Notes: a model not told the origin generated them from the letters alone. A stretch of DNA of 64,000 bases from Halobacillus_B sp963739045 (GCA_963739045.1 CAVTYY010000001.1:1054001-1118000); one strand, 5' to 3'; counted from the stretch's first letter, positions 1 through 8,038 are shown. Made by a program: numbers and translations.

Positions 1-824
1 TAGACGAGCTTACTTGTCAGCACTTTGGGTTAGATTGTCCAGAACCGGATATGACGGAATGGAATAAATTAGTGGATCAAGTGCAGAATCTTCAAGAAAA
101 AGTCACCATTGCTCTCGTCGGTAAATACGTAGAACTGCCCGATGCTTATATTTCTGTTGTGGAAGCACTTAAGCATGCAGGCTACAGCTATAATGCCGAT
201 ATTGATGTAAAATGGGTAGATTCTGAAGATGTAAACGAAGGAAATGTCCATGAACATCTGAAGAGCGTGGATGGCATTCTCGTGCCCGGCGGCTTTGGTG
301 ATCGCGGGATCGAAGGTAAAATTGAAGCAATTCGCTATGCGCGTGAAAAACAAGTACCTTTCCTTGGTATTTGTTTAGGTATGCAGCTGGCAACCGTCGA
401 ATTTGCCAGAAACGAACTCGGTCTAAAAGACGCTCATTCAGCGGAAATTGATCCGTCTACACCGCACCCTATTATTGACCTATTGCCTGAGCAGAAAGAA
501 ATTTCCGACTTGGGAGGTACGCTGCGTTTAGGTGTGTATCCTTCCCGACTGGAACCAGGTTCAAAGGCGATGGAGGCGTACGGTGAAGAAGTAATTTATG
601 AACGTCACCGTCACCGTTTTGAGTTTAACAATCACTACCGTGAACAGATGGAAGCGCGTGGCTTCAAATTCTCCGGTACAAGCCCGGATGGTCGTCTGAT
701 TGAAATTATTGAGGTGGAGGATCATCCTTGGTTCGTAGCGAGCCAGTTCCACCCGGAATTCAAATCTCGTCCAACCCGACCTCAGCAGTTGTTCCATGGC
801 TTTATTGGAGCGGCGATGAAATAA
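1..824 (+). CDS. pyrG: CTP synthase, C-terminal part (5' end outside window)
   Basis: This is the 3' part of CTP synthase, which aminates UTP to CTP using glutamine; it is the last step of de novo CTP synthesis in the cytosol. The reading frame is already open at base 3, so the start lies upstream of the window. What is visible is the class I glutamine amidotransferase domain: the oxyanion segment PGGFGDRG, the nucleophile motif GICLGMQ with its Cys, and the C-terminal His/Glu of the FHPEFKS motif. The N-terminal ATP-grasp-like synthetase domain is missing only because of the window edge. A strong terminator follows directly. Neighbours (ywjG, spo0F, fbaA) match the B. subtilis order. Identification is secure. 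Confidence 0.97.
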   Translation, partial: DELTCQHFGLDCPEPDMTEWNKLVDQVQNLQEKVTIALVGKYVELPDAYISVVEALKHAGYSYNADIDVKWVDSEDVNEGNVHEHLKSVDGILVPGGFGDRGIEGKIEAIRYAREKQVPFLGICLGMQLATVEFARNELGLKDAHSAEIDPSTPHPIIDLLPEQKEISDLGGTLRLGVYPSRLEPGSKAMEAYGEEVIYERHRHRFEFNNHYREQMEARGFKFSGTSPDGRLIEIIEVEDHPWFVASQFHPEFKSRPTRPQQLFHGFIGAAMK

Positions 825-841
825 AATATTATTAAAAAGGA

Positions 842-880
842 AAAGGCGCAAGGACGATCATCAGTCCCTGCGCCTTTTTT
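842..880 (+). terminator. Rho-independent terminator after pyrG
   Basis: A GC-rich stem (AAGGCGCA.GGAC paired with GTCC.TGCGCCTT) is followed by a run of six T about 20 bases after the pyrG stop. Confidence 0.9.
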
Positions 881-893
881 AGTTGAAAACTGA

Positions 894-1060
894 TTTCGAG
901 ACTTTAGTTGAGATTCTAGGGCTGCGGGGTACGACTCGCTTTCCGCGGGCGCGCGATGAGCCTCCTCGAGCTGTTCGCTCTGCGGGGTCTCATCCTGCAC
1001 TCTCCTCCCGCAGGAGTCTCGCCGTTCCCCTCCGCCCCTTGCCGGATGATATTCTCGAAA
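894..1060 (-). repeat. Long palindromic intergenic repeat, copy 1 (TTTCGAG-arm type)
   Basis: This 167-nt element is bounded by the inverted words TTTCGAG and CTCGAAA. Read on the minus strand it holds the family's inner blocks: GGAGTCTCG-type near one end, GAGACCCC and GAGGAGGCTCAT in the middle, and GGAAAGCGAGT near the other end. The copy at 38197-38362 is the same subtype in the opposite orientation and matches over its whole length. No coding potential was accepted here. Confidence 0.8.
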
Positions 1061-1219
1061 ACCTTCAAAGTTTCCAACTTTAAAAAAGTGGTCATCTTAG
1101 AATTTTGCTTAGTTTCGGACTCTTATGTGAAAGGATCCAGATAGGGAAGGACATATTTTCCTAGTCCTAATGACCATAGCATGAGAGAGGGAGTGGAGGT
1201 TTTTTTGCAGCTTTTCATA

Positions 1220-1385
1220 TTTCCGTTCTTCCTTTATAAGTAAAGAGGTCGGGGAAATGACGAGACTCCTATGGGAGGATAGGACAGGTGAGATCCCGGA
1301 AGGCAAAGCCTGAGGAAGCTCACCGGCCGCCCATGGAAAGCGAGTTATTTCCCCGACCTCGACTTACTATTAATCGTAACGGAAA
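1220..1385 (+). repeat. Long palindromic intergenic repeat, copy 2 (TTTCCGTT-arm type)
   Basis: The element is bounded by TTTCCGTT and AACGGAAA. Inside these, GAGGTCGGGGAAAT at 1245 pairs perfectly with ATTTCCCCGACCTC at 1347. The inner blocks GAGACTCCTATGGGA and GGAAAGCGAG are those of the family. It lies 160 nt from copy 1 and in inverted orientation to it. Confidence 0.8.
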
Positions 1386-1418
1386 TCTTCAAAATGTTTA
1401 AGATATACATACAAAGAA

Positions 1419-1937
1419 TCACTCATAATCAGACATAAATTCTTCCACCGTCAATCGCAGCACGAAATAAGCATAGAACATCGTCATCACCGACGGAAAA
1501 CCGACACGCTTCATATCAAACGGCAGCAGCGGCCGGGTAATCTTCGTATCAATAAAAAAGTCCGCTTCCTGCTGCAAAGGATTCTCCGCATCCTTCGTTA
1601 ACGCAGCAAGCGCAATGACATCCGCGCCTTTATCCTTAACCGTGCGCACAAGCTCACAGGCTTCCTGGTGCTCTGCCGTGCGAGCAGCAATAAGCACCCG
1701 GTCAATAGACGTTAGTTCCACGTCATCTTCATAGACCTTCGCTTTGGGCAGCGGCTCAGGGCCATGAAGCGCCTCAGCTTCAATCGCCTGCATTTCTCCA
1801 AATCCTTTGACGTAAATATGGCCATCTCCGACGAGGGCTTGAGACAAGCTGCGAGCTGCATCTTCAATATGAAACTCCTCTGTCTGGGCTATTTGCTGAA
1901 ATTGTCCAGTTAATTGGGTTTGTAGCATTTTTAACAT
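1419..1937 (-). CDS. ywjG: DUF2529 family protein (YwjG)
   Basis: The 172-residue protein matches the YwjG/DUF2529 family known next to pyrG and spo0F in bacilli. It has a SIS-like look: a glycine-containing early strand (residues about 38-46, HIYVKGFGEM), a mid segment DRVLIAARTAEHQEACELV, and a second predicted strand DVIALAALT, which resembles phosphosugar-binding folds. Its role is unknown. It starts with ATG behind an AGGAGA-like site and is transcribed divergently from spo0F, so the roughly 190-base spacer holds promoters for both. Family assignment rests on sequence likeness and conserved position; the SIS-like fold is inference. Confidence 0.85.
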   Translation of the reverse strand: MLKMLQTQLTGQFQQIAQTEEFHIEDAARSLSQALVGDGHIYVKGFGEMQAIEAEALHGPEPLPKAKVYEDDVELTSIDRVLIAARTAEHQEACELVRTVKDKGADVIALAALTKDAENPLQQEADFFIDTKITRPLLPFDMKRVGFPSVMTMFYAYFVLRLTVEEFMSDYE

Positions 1938-2020
1938 AGTATTCTCCTCTTTTCTTAATCAATTAATAGCCTAGCATAATCTCGATTGTTGCAAAAGTTG
2001 CGAATAGATACGAGTTGAAG

Positions 2021-2050
2021 GAAGGAAATCCACCCGTCCCTATCGAATAG
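2021..2050 (+). promoter_or_regulatory. SigH-type promoter of spo0F
   Basis: A -35 element GAAGGAAAT (2021-2029) and a -10 element with GAATA (2045-2049) are separated exactly as in the SigH consensus RNAGGAWWW, 12 bases, RNNGAATW. The B. subtilis spo0F gene is known to be driven by SigH. The predicted start point is near 2056, about 70 bases before the ATG. Confidence 0.7.
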
Positions 2051-2125
2051 TGAGATATAGAGATATAGGATAGGAATAGACAGACAATATATAGAAAAAA
2101 ATGCAAATGAAAGGCAGGTAAAAAC

Positions 2126-2491
2126 ATGACGAACAGGATCCTGATCGTGGACGACCAGCCAGGTATCCGGATGTTACTGGGAGAGATCATGAAGGGTGAA
2201 GGCTATGAAATCTTCTTTGCAAAGACAGGTAAACAAGCGTGCGAAATTATGGAGACGGAACACCCAGACTTAACCATAATGGACTACCACCTGCCAGTAA
2301 TGGATGGTAAGGAAGTGTTGAGTTATTTTAACGAGAAAGGTTTTCATAATCCAGTCTTAATTATTACAGGGTCATCCGAGGAATCGATTATCGAACATAC
2401 GCGTTATCCGTTTGTTCGTGAAATTATTTCTAAACCTTTTGATATCCATAAAATGAGAGAAATGGTAACAAATATTCTCGTTCGAAGCTGA
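2126..2491 (+). CDS. spo0F: Sporulation response regulator Spo0F
   Basis: A 121-residue single-domain receiver protein that, in the sporulation phosphorelay, takes phosphate from sensor kinases and passes it to Spo0B. The acidic pocket is D9/D10, the phosphorylated Asp is D53 (MDYHLPVMDG), the conserved Thr is T81 and Lys is K103 (SKPFDI). There is no output domain, as expected. The stretch after T81 reads GSSEESIIEHTRYPF and differs clearly from the B. subtilis AYGELDMIQESKEL surface, which may reflect different kinase partners. The start is ATG with a modest AGGCAGGT site. It is flanked upstream by a SigH promoter and downstream by a terminator. Position between ywjG and fbaA supports the call. 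Confidence 0.93.
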   Translation: MTNRILIVDDQPGIRMLLGEIMKGEGYEIFFAKTGKQACEIMETEHPDLTIMDYHLPVMDGKEVLSYFNEKGFHNPVLIITGSSEESIIEHTRYPFVREIISKPFDIHKMREMVTNILVRS

Positions 2492-2517
2492 TTTTATCCT
2501 TTGTTCAGCTTTTTTTT
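2484..2517 (+). terminator. Terminator after spo0F
   Basis: The hairpin AAGCTGA/TCAGCTT, which overlaps the spo0F stop codon region, is followed by seven or more T. Confidence 0.8.
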
Positions 2518-2520
2518 AAA

Positions 2521-2534
2521 TGAAAGCGTTAACT
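2521..2534. promoter_or_regulatory. Possible CcpA (cre) site upstream of fbaA
   Basis: TGAAAGCGTTAACT fits 13 of the 14 positions of the cre consensus TGWNANCGNTNWCA. It lies about 125 bases before fbaA, a glycolytic gene. Carbon-dependent control is inferred from the match only. Confidence 0.45.
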
Positions 2535-2660
2535 CTAGTTATGGCTGTTGCACCGATAGATGGGTATTGGTATTCTAATACTGTAGCTTAAAAAACATAC
2601 ACGGTATTAATTCACAGAATTCATACTAGTTTATAGTTTTCATTTAAAGGAGGATCTTTC

Positions 2661-3524
2661 ATGCCGTTGGTATCAATGAAAGAAATGCTAGAAAAAGCTA
2701 AGGAAGAACGTTACGGAGTAGGACAGTTCAACCTTAATAATTTAGAATACGCTCAAGCGATTCTTCAGGCAGCTGAAGAAGAGCAATCCCCAGTTATCCT
2801 TGGTGTATCTGAAGGTGCTGGACGCTATATCGGTGGCTTTAACGTTGTCGTTGACATGGTTAAAGCACTAATGAAATCCTATGGTACAACAGTACCGGTT
2901 GCGATTCACCTGGATCACGGCTCAAGCTTTGAAAAGTGTGCCGAAGCCATTCATGCCGGATTTACTTCTGTTATGATTGACGCTTCTCATGATCCACTGG
3001 AAGAAAATATTGCTCTTACTAAAAAAGTAGTAGAGCTTGCTCACATTCACGGAGTTTCCGTGGAAGCAGAACTTGGCCGTGTAGGCGGACAAGAAGATGA
3101 CTTGATCGTAGAAGATGCTGAGGCAGCTTACGCGATTCCTGCTGAATGTAAACAACTCGTAGACGAAACAAATGTTGATGTATTCGCACCAGCACTTGGT
3201 TCTGTCCACGGTCCTTATAAAGGTGAACCAAACCTAGGATTCGACCGCATGGAAGAAATCATGGGTATTGTAGACAAGCCGCTTGTTCTTCACGGAGGAA
3301 CAGGAATTCCAACTTCAGATGTTAAGAAAGCTATTTCTTTTGGAACAGCGAAGATTAACGTAAATACTGAAAACCAAATGGCTCAAGGTAAAGCCGTACG
3401 TCAAGTATTGGCTGACCAGCCTGAACAGTACGACCCTCGTAAATATCTTGGACCTGGACGCGACGCTATTAAAGAAACTGTTATTGGCAAAATGCGCGAC
3501 TTTGGTTCTTCTCAGAAAGCATAA
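2661..3524 (+). CDS. fbaA: Class II fructose-bisphosphate aldolase
   Basis: A 287-residue class II, zinc-dependent aldolase that splits fructose 1,6-bisphosphate into glyceraldehyde 3-phosphate and dihydroxyacetone phosphate in glycolysis, and the reverse in gluconeogenesis. Catalytic D85 and zinc ligand H86 lie in AIHLDHGSSF, with further ligands H183 (GSVHGPY) and H211 (LHGGTG). The phosphate loop GGTG and the DVNTEN-like segment NVNTENQMA are present. Length is normal. A near-perfect AAAGGAGG site sits 8 bases before the ATG. The gene is likely monocistronic, between its own terminator and that of spo0F, and a possible cre site lies upstream. Confidence 0.97.
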   Translation: MPLVSMKEMLEKAKEERYGVGQFNLNNLEYAQAILQAAEEEQSPVILGVSEGAGRYIGGFNVVVDMVKALMKSYGTTVPVAIHLDHGSSFEKCAEAIHAGFTSVMIDASHDPLEENIALTKKVVELAHIHGVSVEAELGRVGGQEDDLIVEDAEAAYAIPAECKQLVDETNVDVFAPALGSVHGPYKGEPNLGFDRMEEIMGIVDKPLVLHGGTGIPTSDVKKAISFGTAKINVNTENQMAQGKAVRQVLADQPEQYDPRKYLGPGRDAIKETVIGKMRDFGSSQKA

Positions 3525-3536
3525 TAAATCAGTAAG

Positions 3537-3569
3537 AAGGAAGCCGTTACATCGTAGCGGTTTCCTTTT
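3537..3569 (+). terminator. Terminator after fbaA
   Basis: The hairpin GGAAGCCGTTAC/GTAGCGGTTTCC (two G-U pairs) is followed by TTTTC. Confidence 0.75.
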
Positions 3570-3653
3570 CAGCATGTGTGAAAACGTCATCATTTTTCAA
3601 AAAAGGCATGACTAGACTTACTATTTTTTAAATCGGAGAGGGGATTTTTTTCT

Positions 3654-4295
3654 ATGAAATTTTTCATTGATACAGCCAACATTGACGACATTCGTGAGGC
3701 GAACTCACTTGGTATTCTGGCAGGAGTTACGACGAATCCTAGCCTGGTAGCTAAAGAAGGGGTGTCTTTTCACGAACGTTTGCAGGAGATTACGGAAGAA
3801 GTAGAAGGATCTGTCAGTGCGGAAGTTATTTCTGAGGATTCAGAGGGAATGATCAAAGAAGGAAAAGAACTAGCGGCGATTGCGCCGAATATTACCGTGA
3901 AAGTTCCGATGACGATGGAAGGTCTGAAAGCAGTGAAAGCCTTTAGTGACTTAAATATTAAAACGAACGTTACGCTGGTTTTCTCTTCTAATCAGGCATT
4001 GCTTGCGGCGCGTGCAGGAGCCTCTTATGTATCTCCATTCCTTGGCCGCCTTGATGATATCGGCCACAACGGTGTGGATTTGATTTCTGAGATTTCTGCT
4101 ATTTTTGATATTCATCAAATTGATACCGAGATCATTGCCGCGTCCGTTCGTCACCCTGTCCATGTCACAGAAGCTGCCTTAGCAGGAGCTCATATTGCCA
4201 CCGTTCCATTCAAAGTGTTTGATCAGCTGGTCAAACACCCGCTGACCGACCAGGGAATTGAGAAATTTTTAAATGACTGGAATAAACAGCAATAA
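3654..4295 (+). CDS. tal: Transaldolase, short (fructose-6-phosphate aldolase-like) type
   Basis: A 213-residue class I aldolase of the small transaldolase family (YwjH of B. subtilis). In the pentose phosphate pathway it moves a dihydroxyacetone unit between sugar phosphates. N-terminal MKFFIDTANIDDIREA and the TTNPSL motif are hallmarks, and the Schiff-base Lys lies in NITVKVPMT. C-terminal SVRHPVHVTEAALAGAHIATVPF is also typical. The start is ATG behind GGAGAGGGGA. It stands between fbaA and murA as in B. subtilis. Confidence 0.94.
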   Translation: MKFFIDTANIDDIREANSLGILAGVTTNPSLVAKEGVSFHERLQEITEEVEGSVSAEVISEDSEGMIKEGKELAAIAPNITVKVPMTMEGLKAVKAFSDLNIKTNVTLVFSSNQALLAARAGASYVSPFLGRLDDIGHNGVDLISEISAIFDIHQIDTEIIAASVRHPVHVTEAALAGAHIATVPFKVFDQLVKHPLTDQGIEKFLNDWNKQQ

Positions 4296-4366
4296 ATTTT
4301 GTTTGAATTGGCAAAAATTGCACATGCTAAAGGCAAATTCTTTACCTTTAAAGCGAGGAGTTTCTC

Positions 4367-5653
4367 ATGCGAAAACTATTAGTTGAAGGCGGTACTCGAC
4401 TGCGCGGCCAAGTGAGGGTCAGCGGTGCCAAAAATAGTGCTGTAGCATTATTGCCGGCAGCCATATTAGCTGATTCTCCAGTCACGATCGAAGGACTGCC
4501 GAATATATCAGATGTTGGCATATTATCCGATCTCCTTTCAGAAATTGGAGGAGAGGTGGAAAGAGATGGACGAACGATCAAAATCGATCCATCGCACATG
4601 ATTTCTATGCCTCTGCCAAACGGAAAAGTGAAAAAGCTCCGGGCTTCCTATTACTTTATGGGAGCCATGCTCGGCCGGTTTAATAAAGCGGTCATCGGGC
4701 TTCCGGGCGGCTGTCATTTAGGGCCGCGTCCAATTGATCAGCATATTAAAGGGTTTGAAGCCCTCGGCGCTGAAGTGACCAATGAGCAAGGAGCCATTTA
4801 TCTTCGTGCAGAAGAGCTGCGCGGAGCAAGGATTTATCTCGATGTAGTCAGCGTAGGAGCAACGATTAATATTATGCTGGCGGCCGTTCGGGCTAAAGGG
4901 AAAACCGTGATAGAGAATGCGGCCAAAGAGCCTGAGATCATTGACGTTGCGACGTTACTGACCAGCATGGGTGCGAAAATTAAAGGCGCAGGTACCGACG
5001 TCATCCGGATTGAGGGAGTCGACCAGCTGAGCGGCTGTCTTCATACGATTATTCCTGACCGGATTGAAGCGGGAACCTATACGATTATGGCCGCTGCCCA
5101 GGGCGAGGAAATGATCATTGATAACGTGATCCCGCAGCACCTGGAGTCGCTGCTTGCCAAGCTTCGGGAAATGGGAGTAACGATTGAGGAAAATGATGAA
5201 CAACTGTATGTGAAGCCGGGTAATGCGCTCAGGAGCGTCGATATAAAGACACTCGTGTACCCTGGTTTTCCTACAGATCTTCAGCAGCCGTTTACAAGTC
5301 TGTTAACGAAAGCGGAAGGCACCGGCGTGGTAACCGATTCGATTTATCAGGCCCGCTTCAAGCATATCGACGAGCTGCGCCGGATGAACGCTTCAATCAA
5401 GGTTGAAGGAGGAGCGGCGATTGTGTCGGGTCCATCGACTTTGGAAGGCGCAAAGGTGAAGGCAACAGATCTCCGTGCTGGAGCAGCACTTGTGATCGCC
5501 GGATTGATGGCGAAAGGCGTTACTGAAATTACCGGCGTTGAGCATATCGAACGCGGGTATGAAAATATTACCAATAAGCTAGTAGAATTAGGAGCTAAAG
5601 TCTGGTACGAGGAAATGTCAGAGGAAGAAGTTGAACAGTTCCAGAACTCGTAA
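4367..5653 (+). CDS. murZ: UDP-N-acetylglucosamine 1-carboxyvinyltransferase, MurZ-type paralogue
   Basis: A 428-residue EPSP-synthase-fold enzyme catalysing the first committed step of peptidoglycan synthesis, transfer of enolpyruvate from PEP to UDP-GlcNAc. The catalytic Cys is C116 in GLPGGCHLGPRPIDQH; the substrate Lys/Asn pair is in VSGAKNSAVAL. A second murA lies at 35269-36579. By position (between tal and rho) this copy corresponds to B. subtilis MurAB/MurZ, the minor form, and the other to MurAA. The start is ATG with GCGAGGAG. Codon use is noticeably richer in GC than fbaA. Fosfomycin sensitivity is predicted because Cys is retained. Confidence 0.95.
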   Translation: MRKLLVEGGTRLRGQVRVSGAKNSAVALLPAAILADSPVTIEGLPNISDVGILSDLLSEIGGEVERDGRTIKIDPSHMISMPLPNGKVKKLRASYYFMGAMLGRFNKAVIGLPGGCHLGPRPIDQHIKGFEALGAEVTNEQGAIYLRAEELRGARIYLDVVSVGATINIMLAAVRAKGKTVIENAAKEPEIIDVATLLTSMGAKIKGAGTDVIRIEGVDQLSGCLHTIIPDRIEAGTYTIMAAAQGEEMIIDNVIPQHLESLLAKLREMGVTIEENDEQLYVKPGNALRSVDIKTLVYPGFPTDLQQPFTSLLTKAEGTGVVTDSIYQARFKHIDELRRMNASIKVEGGAAIVSGPSTLEGAKVKATDLRAGAALVIAGLMAKGVTEITGVEHIERGYENITNKLVELGAKVWYEEMSEEEVEQFQNS

Positions 5654-6250
5654 GCTGATTTCTAATGGACGATTCGCATCTGATTCACATGTTTAAGCGG
5701 TAAAATTCTGGGCATGCTTGTACCATTCAACGAAGAATTCCTCAGCTTCCTGCTTGGGGGGACCTTCTGCGGCAGTCAAGCTGCTCTATTTGCTGCTCGT
5801 GACCCGGCGTTATATGCTGCATGGCCTCTTATTCAATGGAGTTCCACCTTGATCCTGTGCAAGGCAAATGTGGAGACCACATACTGCAGAGAATGCCAGA
5901 AGTAGTGATGGAACTATAATTTACCAGGGAAGCCGGAAACACCGGCTTCCTCTTAATCTACCTTTCCCCATCAGACCTGCCTGAAAAAAATTCAAAATAA
6001 TGATTGAATCCAGACGATTACTAGATGTACAATAAAGTATGTTTCATAGAATGATGTTTAAAACAAAGAAAAATGTTGTAAACCTCCGTAAGCTGCTAAC
6101 ATCCAACTTCCGAAGCTTCCCTATACCTTCACGGAATGAAATTCACTTAGAGAAGTCAAACAACTATTTAAAATTTAATTTCCAAAGCTTACCTTGGACT
6201 ACGCCCGCCTGTTTCAGGCTCTACAGAAAAATTAAAAAAGTGGTGATTTT
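5654..6250. other. 597-base gap between murZ and rho, no gene accepted
   Basis: In B. subtilis glpX lies between murAB and rho; no part of it is visible here in any frame. A hairpin GGAAGCCGG/CCGGCTTCC occurs at 5928-5950, without a clean T run. Short open frames at 5714 and 6039 lack ribosome sites and look non-coding. The last 200 bases probably form the rho leader. Confidence 0.6.
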
Positions 6251-7534
6251 GTGGCAGAATTAACAATTTCCAGTTTAGAGACGATGACACTCAAGAATTT
6301 GTACACCAAAGCACGGCAGTACAAAGTATCTTATTATGCGAAGCTGACCAAACGCGAATTAATCTTTGCGATTTTAAAAGCTCAGGCAGAAAAAGATGGC
6401 TTTCTGTTTATGGATGGGATTTTAGAAATCATCCCTTCAGAAGGATTTGGCTTCCTGCGCCCGATTAACTATTCTCCTAGTGCGGAGGATATCTATATTT
6501 CCGCTTCGCAGATCCGCCGTTTTGACTTAAGAAATGGCGATAAAGTTTCAGGCAAGGTACGTCCGCCTAAAGAAAATGAACGATATTATGGTTTGCTTCA
6601 TGTCGACGCTGTCAATGGGGAGGACCCGGATTCAGCGAAAGAGCGCGTTCACTTTCCAGCGCTTACACCTTTATATCCTGACCGTCAGATGAAACTGGAA
6701 ACAGAAAGCAAGCAGTTATCTACCCGGATTATGGATTTGATGGCTCCGGTTGGACATGGACAGCGTGGACTGATTGTGGCCCCGCCTAAAGCAGGGAAAA
6801 CCGTTCTGTTAAAGCAGATGGCGCACAGCATTTCCACTAACCATCCTGAAGCCAAGCTGATCATTTTGCTCGTCGATGAGCGGCCGGAGGAAGTGACGGA
6901 CATTGAACGCTCTGTTGCGCCGGATGTTGATGTAGTCAGCTCCACTTTTGATGAAGTTCCGGAAAATCATATTAAAGTATCTGAACTTGTGCTTGAGAGG
7001 GCGATGCGCCTGGTCGAACACAAGCGTGACGTGATTGTCTTAATGGACAGCATTACGCGTCTGGCCCGGGCTTACAACCTGGTGATTCCGCCAAGCGGAC
7101 GGACGTTATCCGGCGGGATTGACCCGGCAGCCTTCCACCGTCCGAAACGCTTCTTCGGTGCAGCAAGAAACATTGAAGAAGGCGGCAGTCTGACCATTCT
7201 AGCGACGGCGCTCGTAGAAACAGGCTCCCGGATGGATGACGTCATTTATGAAGAATTTAAAGGAACAGGAAACATGGAGCTGCACCTAGACCGCAGCCTT
7301 GCCGAACGCAGAATCTTCCCGGCGATCGATATCCGCCGCTCAGGTACAAGAAAAGAAGAACTGCTGCTCTCCAAAGCAAGCCTCGATAAAATCTGGGCCA
7401 TCAGACAAACGATGTCTGAATCTCATGACTTTATGGACCGCTTCCTGCGCCGCCTGAAAGCCTCCAAAAATAACGAAGAATTTTTCGATTTAATGGATAA
7501 AGATATGAAAGGCAAGGTCGGCAATCGACGGTAA
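6251..7534 (+). CDS. rho: Transcription termination factor Rho
   Basis: A 427-residue hexameric RNA helicase that ends transcription at Rho-dependent sites. The N-terminal RHO-N helices (about residues 1-45), the cold-shock-like RNA-binding domain (FMDGILEIIPSEGFGFLR, about 53-70), Walker A (APPKAGKTVLL, about 177-187) and Walker B (DVIVLMDSITRLARAYN, about 257-273) are all present. The Q/R-loop region follows at GGIDPAAFHRPKRFFGAARN. The start is GTG, giving MAELTISSLE, with a GGTGAT site close by. Length equals the usual bacillary form. No insertion is present. Confidence 0.97.
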   Translation: MAELTISSLETMTLKNLYTKARQYKVSYYAKLTKRELIFAILKAQAEKDGFLFMDGILEIIPSEGFGFLRPINYSPSAEDIYISASQIRRFDLRNGDKVSGKVRPPKENERYYGLLHVDAVNGEDPDSAKERVHFPALTPLYPDRQMKLETESKQLSTRIMDLMAPVGHGQRGLIVAPPKAGKTVLLKQMAHSISTNHPEAKLIILLVDERPEEVTDIERSVAPDVDVVSSTFDEVPENHIKVSELVLERAMRLVEHKRDVIVLMDSITRLARAYNLVIPPSGRTLSGGIDPAAFHRPKRFFGAARNIEEGGSLTILATALVETGSRMDDVIYEEFKGTGNMELHLDRSLAERRIFPAIDIRRSGTRKEELLLSKASLDKIWAIRQTMSESHDFMDRFLRRLKASKNNEEFFDLMDKDMKGKVGNRR

Positions 7535-7576
7535 TCATTGTCTCGCTGATCACCTCAAATATTTCCCCTCCCAATC

Positions 7577-7605
7577 TTGCATTGAGAGGTTGACCCTGTT
7601 ATAAT
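7577..7605 (+). promoter_or_regulatory. SigA promoter of rpmE
   Basis: TTGCAT (7577-7582), a 17-base spacer and a perfect TATAAT (7600-7605). A leader of roughly 95 bases precedes the L31 start and could hold an autoregulatory L31 leader structure, which was not proven here. Confidence 0.75.
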
Positions 7606-7707
7606 CTTTCTATGTGAGTTTCAGTAAAAGGTGTTACTACTAACCTTCGACGGCTCTTACAATAACTCTGTATCTAAAGGATTCAGGGCAAAAAGGAGTG
7701 GAAGAAC

Positions 7708-7953
7708 ATGAAAACAGGAATTCATCCAGAATACCGCGATGTCGTTTTCCTTGACACTAGTTCTAATTTTAAGTTTCTAACCGGATCTACTAAAAATTCC
7801 GAAGAAACAATTGAGTGGGAAGATGGAAACACGTATCCATTAATCCGCGTAGAGATTAGTTCTGCGTCTCATCCGTTCTACACAGGTAAACAGAAAGCTG
7901 ACAAAGCTGGTGGCCGTGTGGATCGCTTTAAGAAAAAATATAACCTTTCATAA
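7708..7953 (+). CDS. rpmE2: 50S ribosomal protein L31, type B (cysteine-free)
   Basis: An 81-residue L31 of the large ribosomal subunit. It starts MKTGIHPEYRDVVFLDTSS and has the type B traits: no Cys zinc-ribbon residues and the extension SHPFYTGKQKADKAGGRVDRFKKKYN. In B. subtilis the rho-tdk interval carries the zinc-binding type A form, whereas the C-minus form (ytiA) is elsewhere and controlled by Zur. No Zur box was recognised here. The start is ATG with AAAAAGGAGTGG. It has its own promoter and terminator. Confidence 0.93.
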   Translation: MKTGIHPEYRDVVFLDTSSNFKFLTGSTKNSEETIEWEDGNTYPLIRVEISSASHPFYTGKQKADKAGGRVDRFKKKYNLS

Positions 7954-7999
7954 TAATGAGCCAACGTCCATTAGGATGAAAGCTTCATAATTTTGAGCA

Positions 8000-8038
8000 A
8001 AAACAGGCAAATTGTCTTTATGGTTTGCCTGTTTTTTT
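8000..8038 (+). terminator. Terminator after rpmE2
   Basis: AAACAGGCAAA pairs with TTTGCCTGTTT and is followed by seven T. Confidence 0.9.

Noticed and set aside
5714..5905. 63-codon frame between murZ and rho
   Set aside because: No ribosome site, no family likeness and an odd composition.
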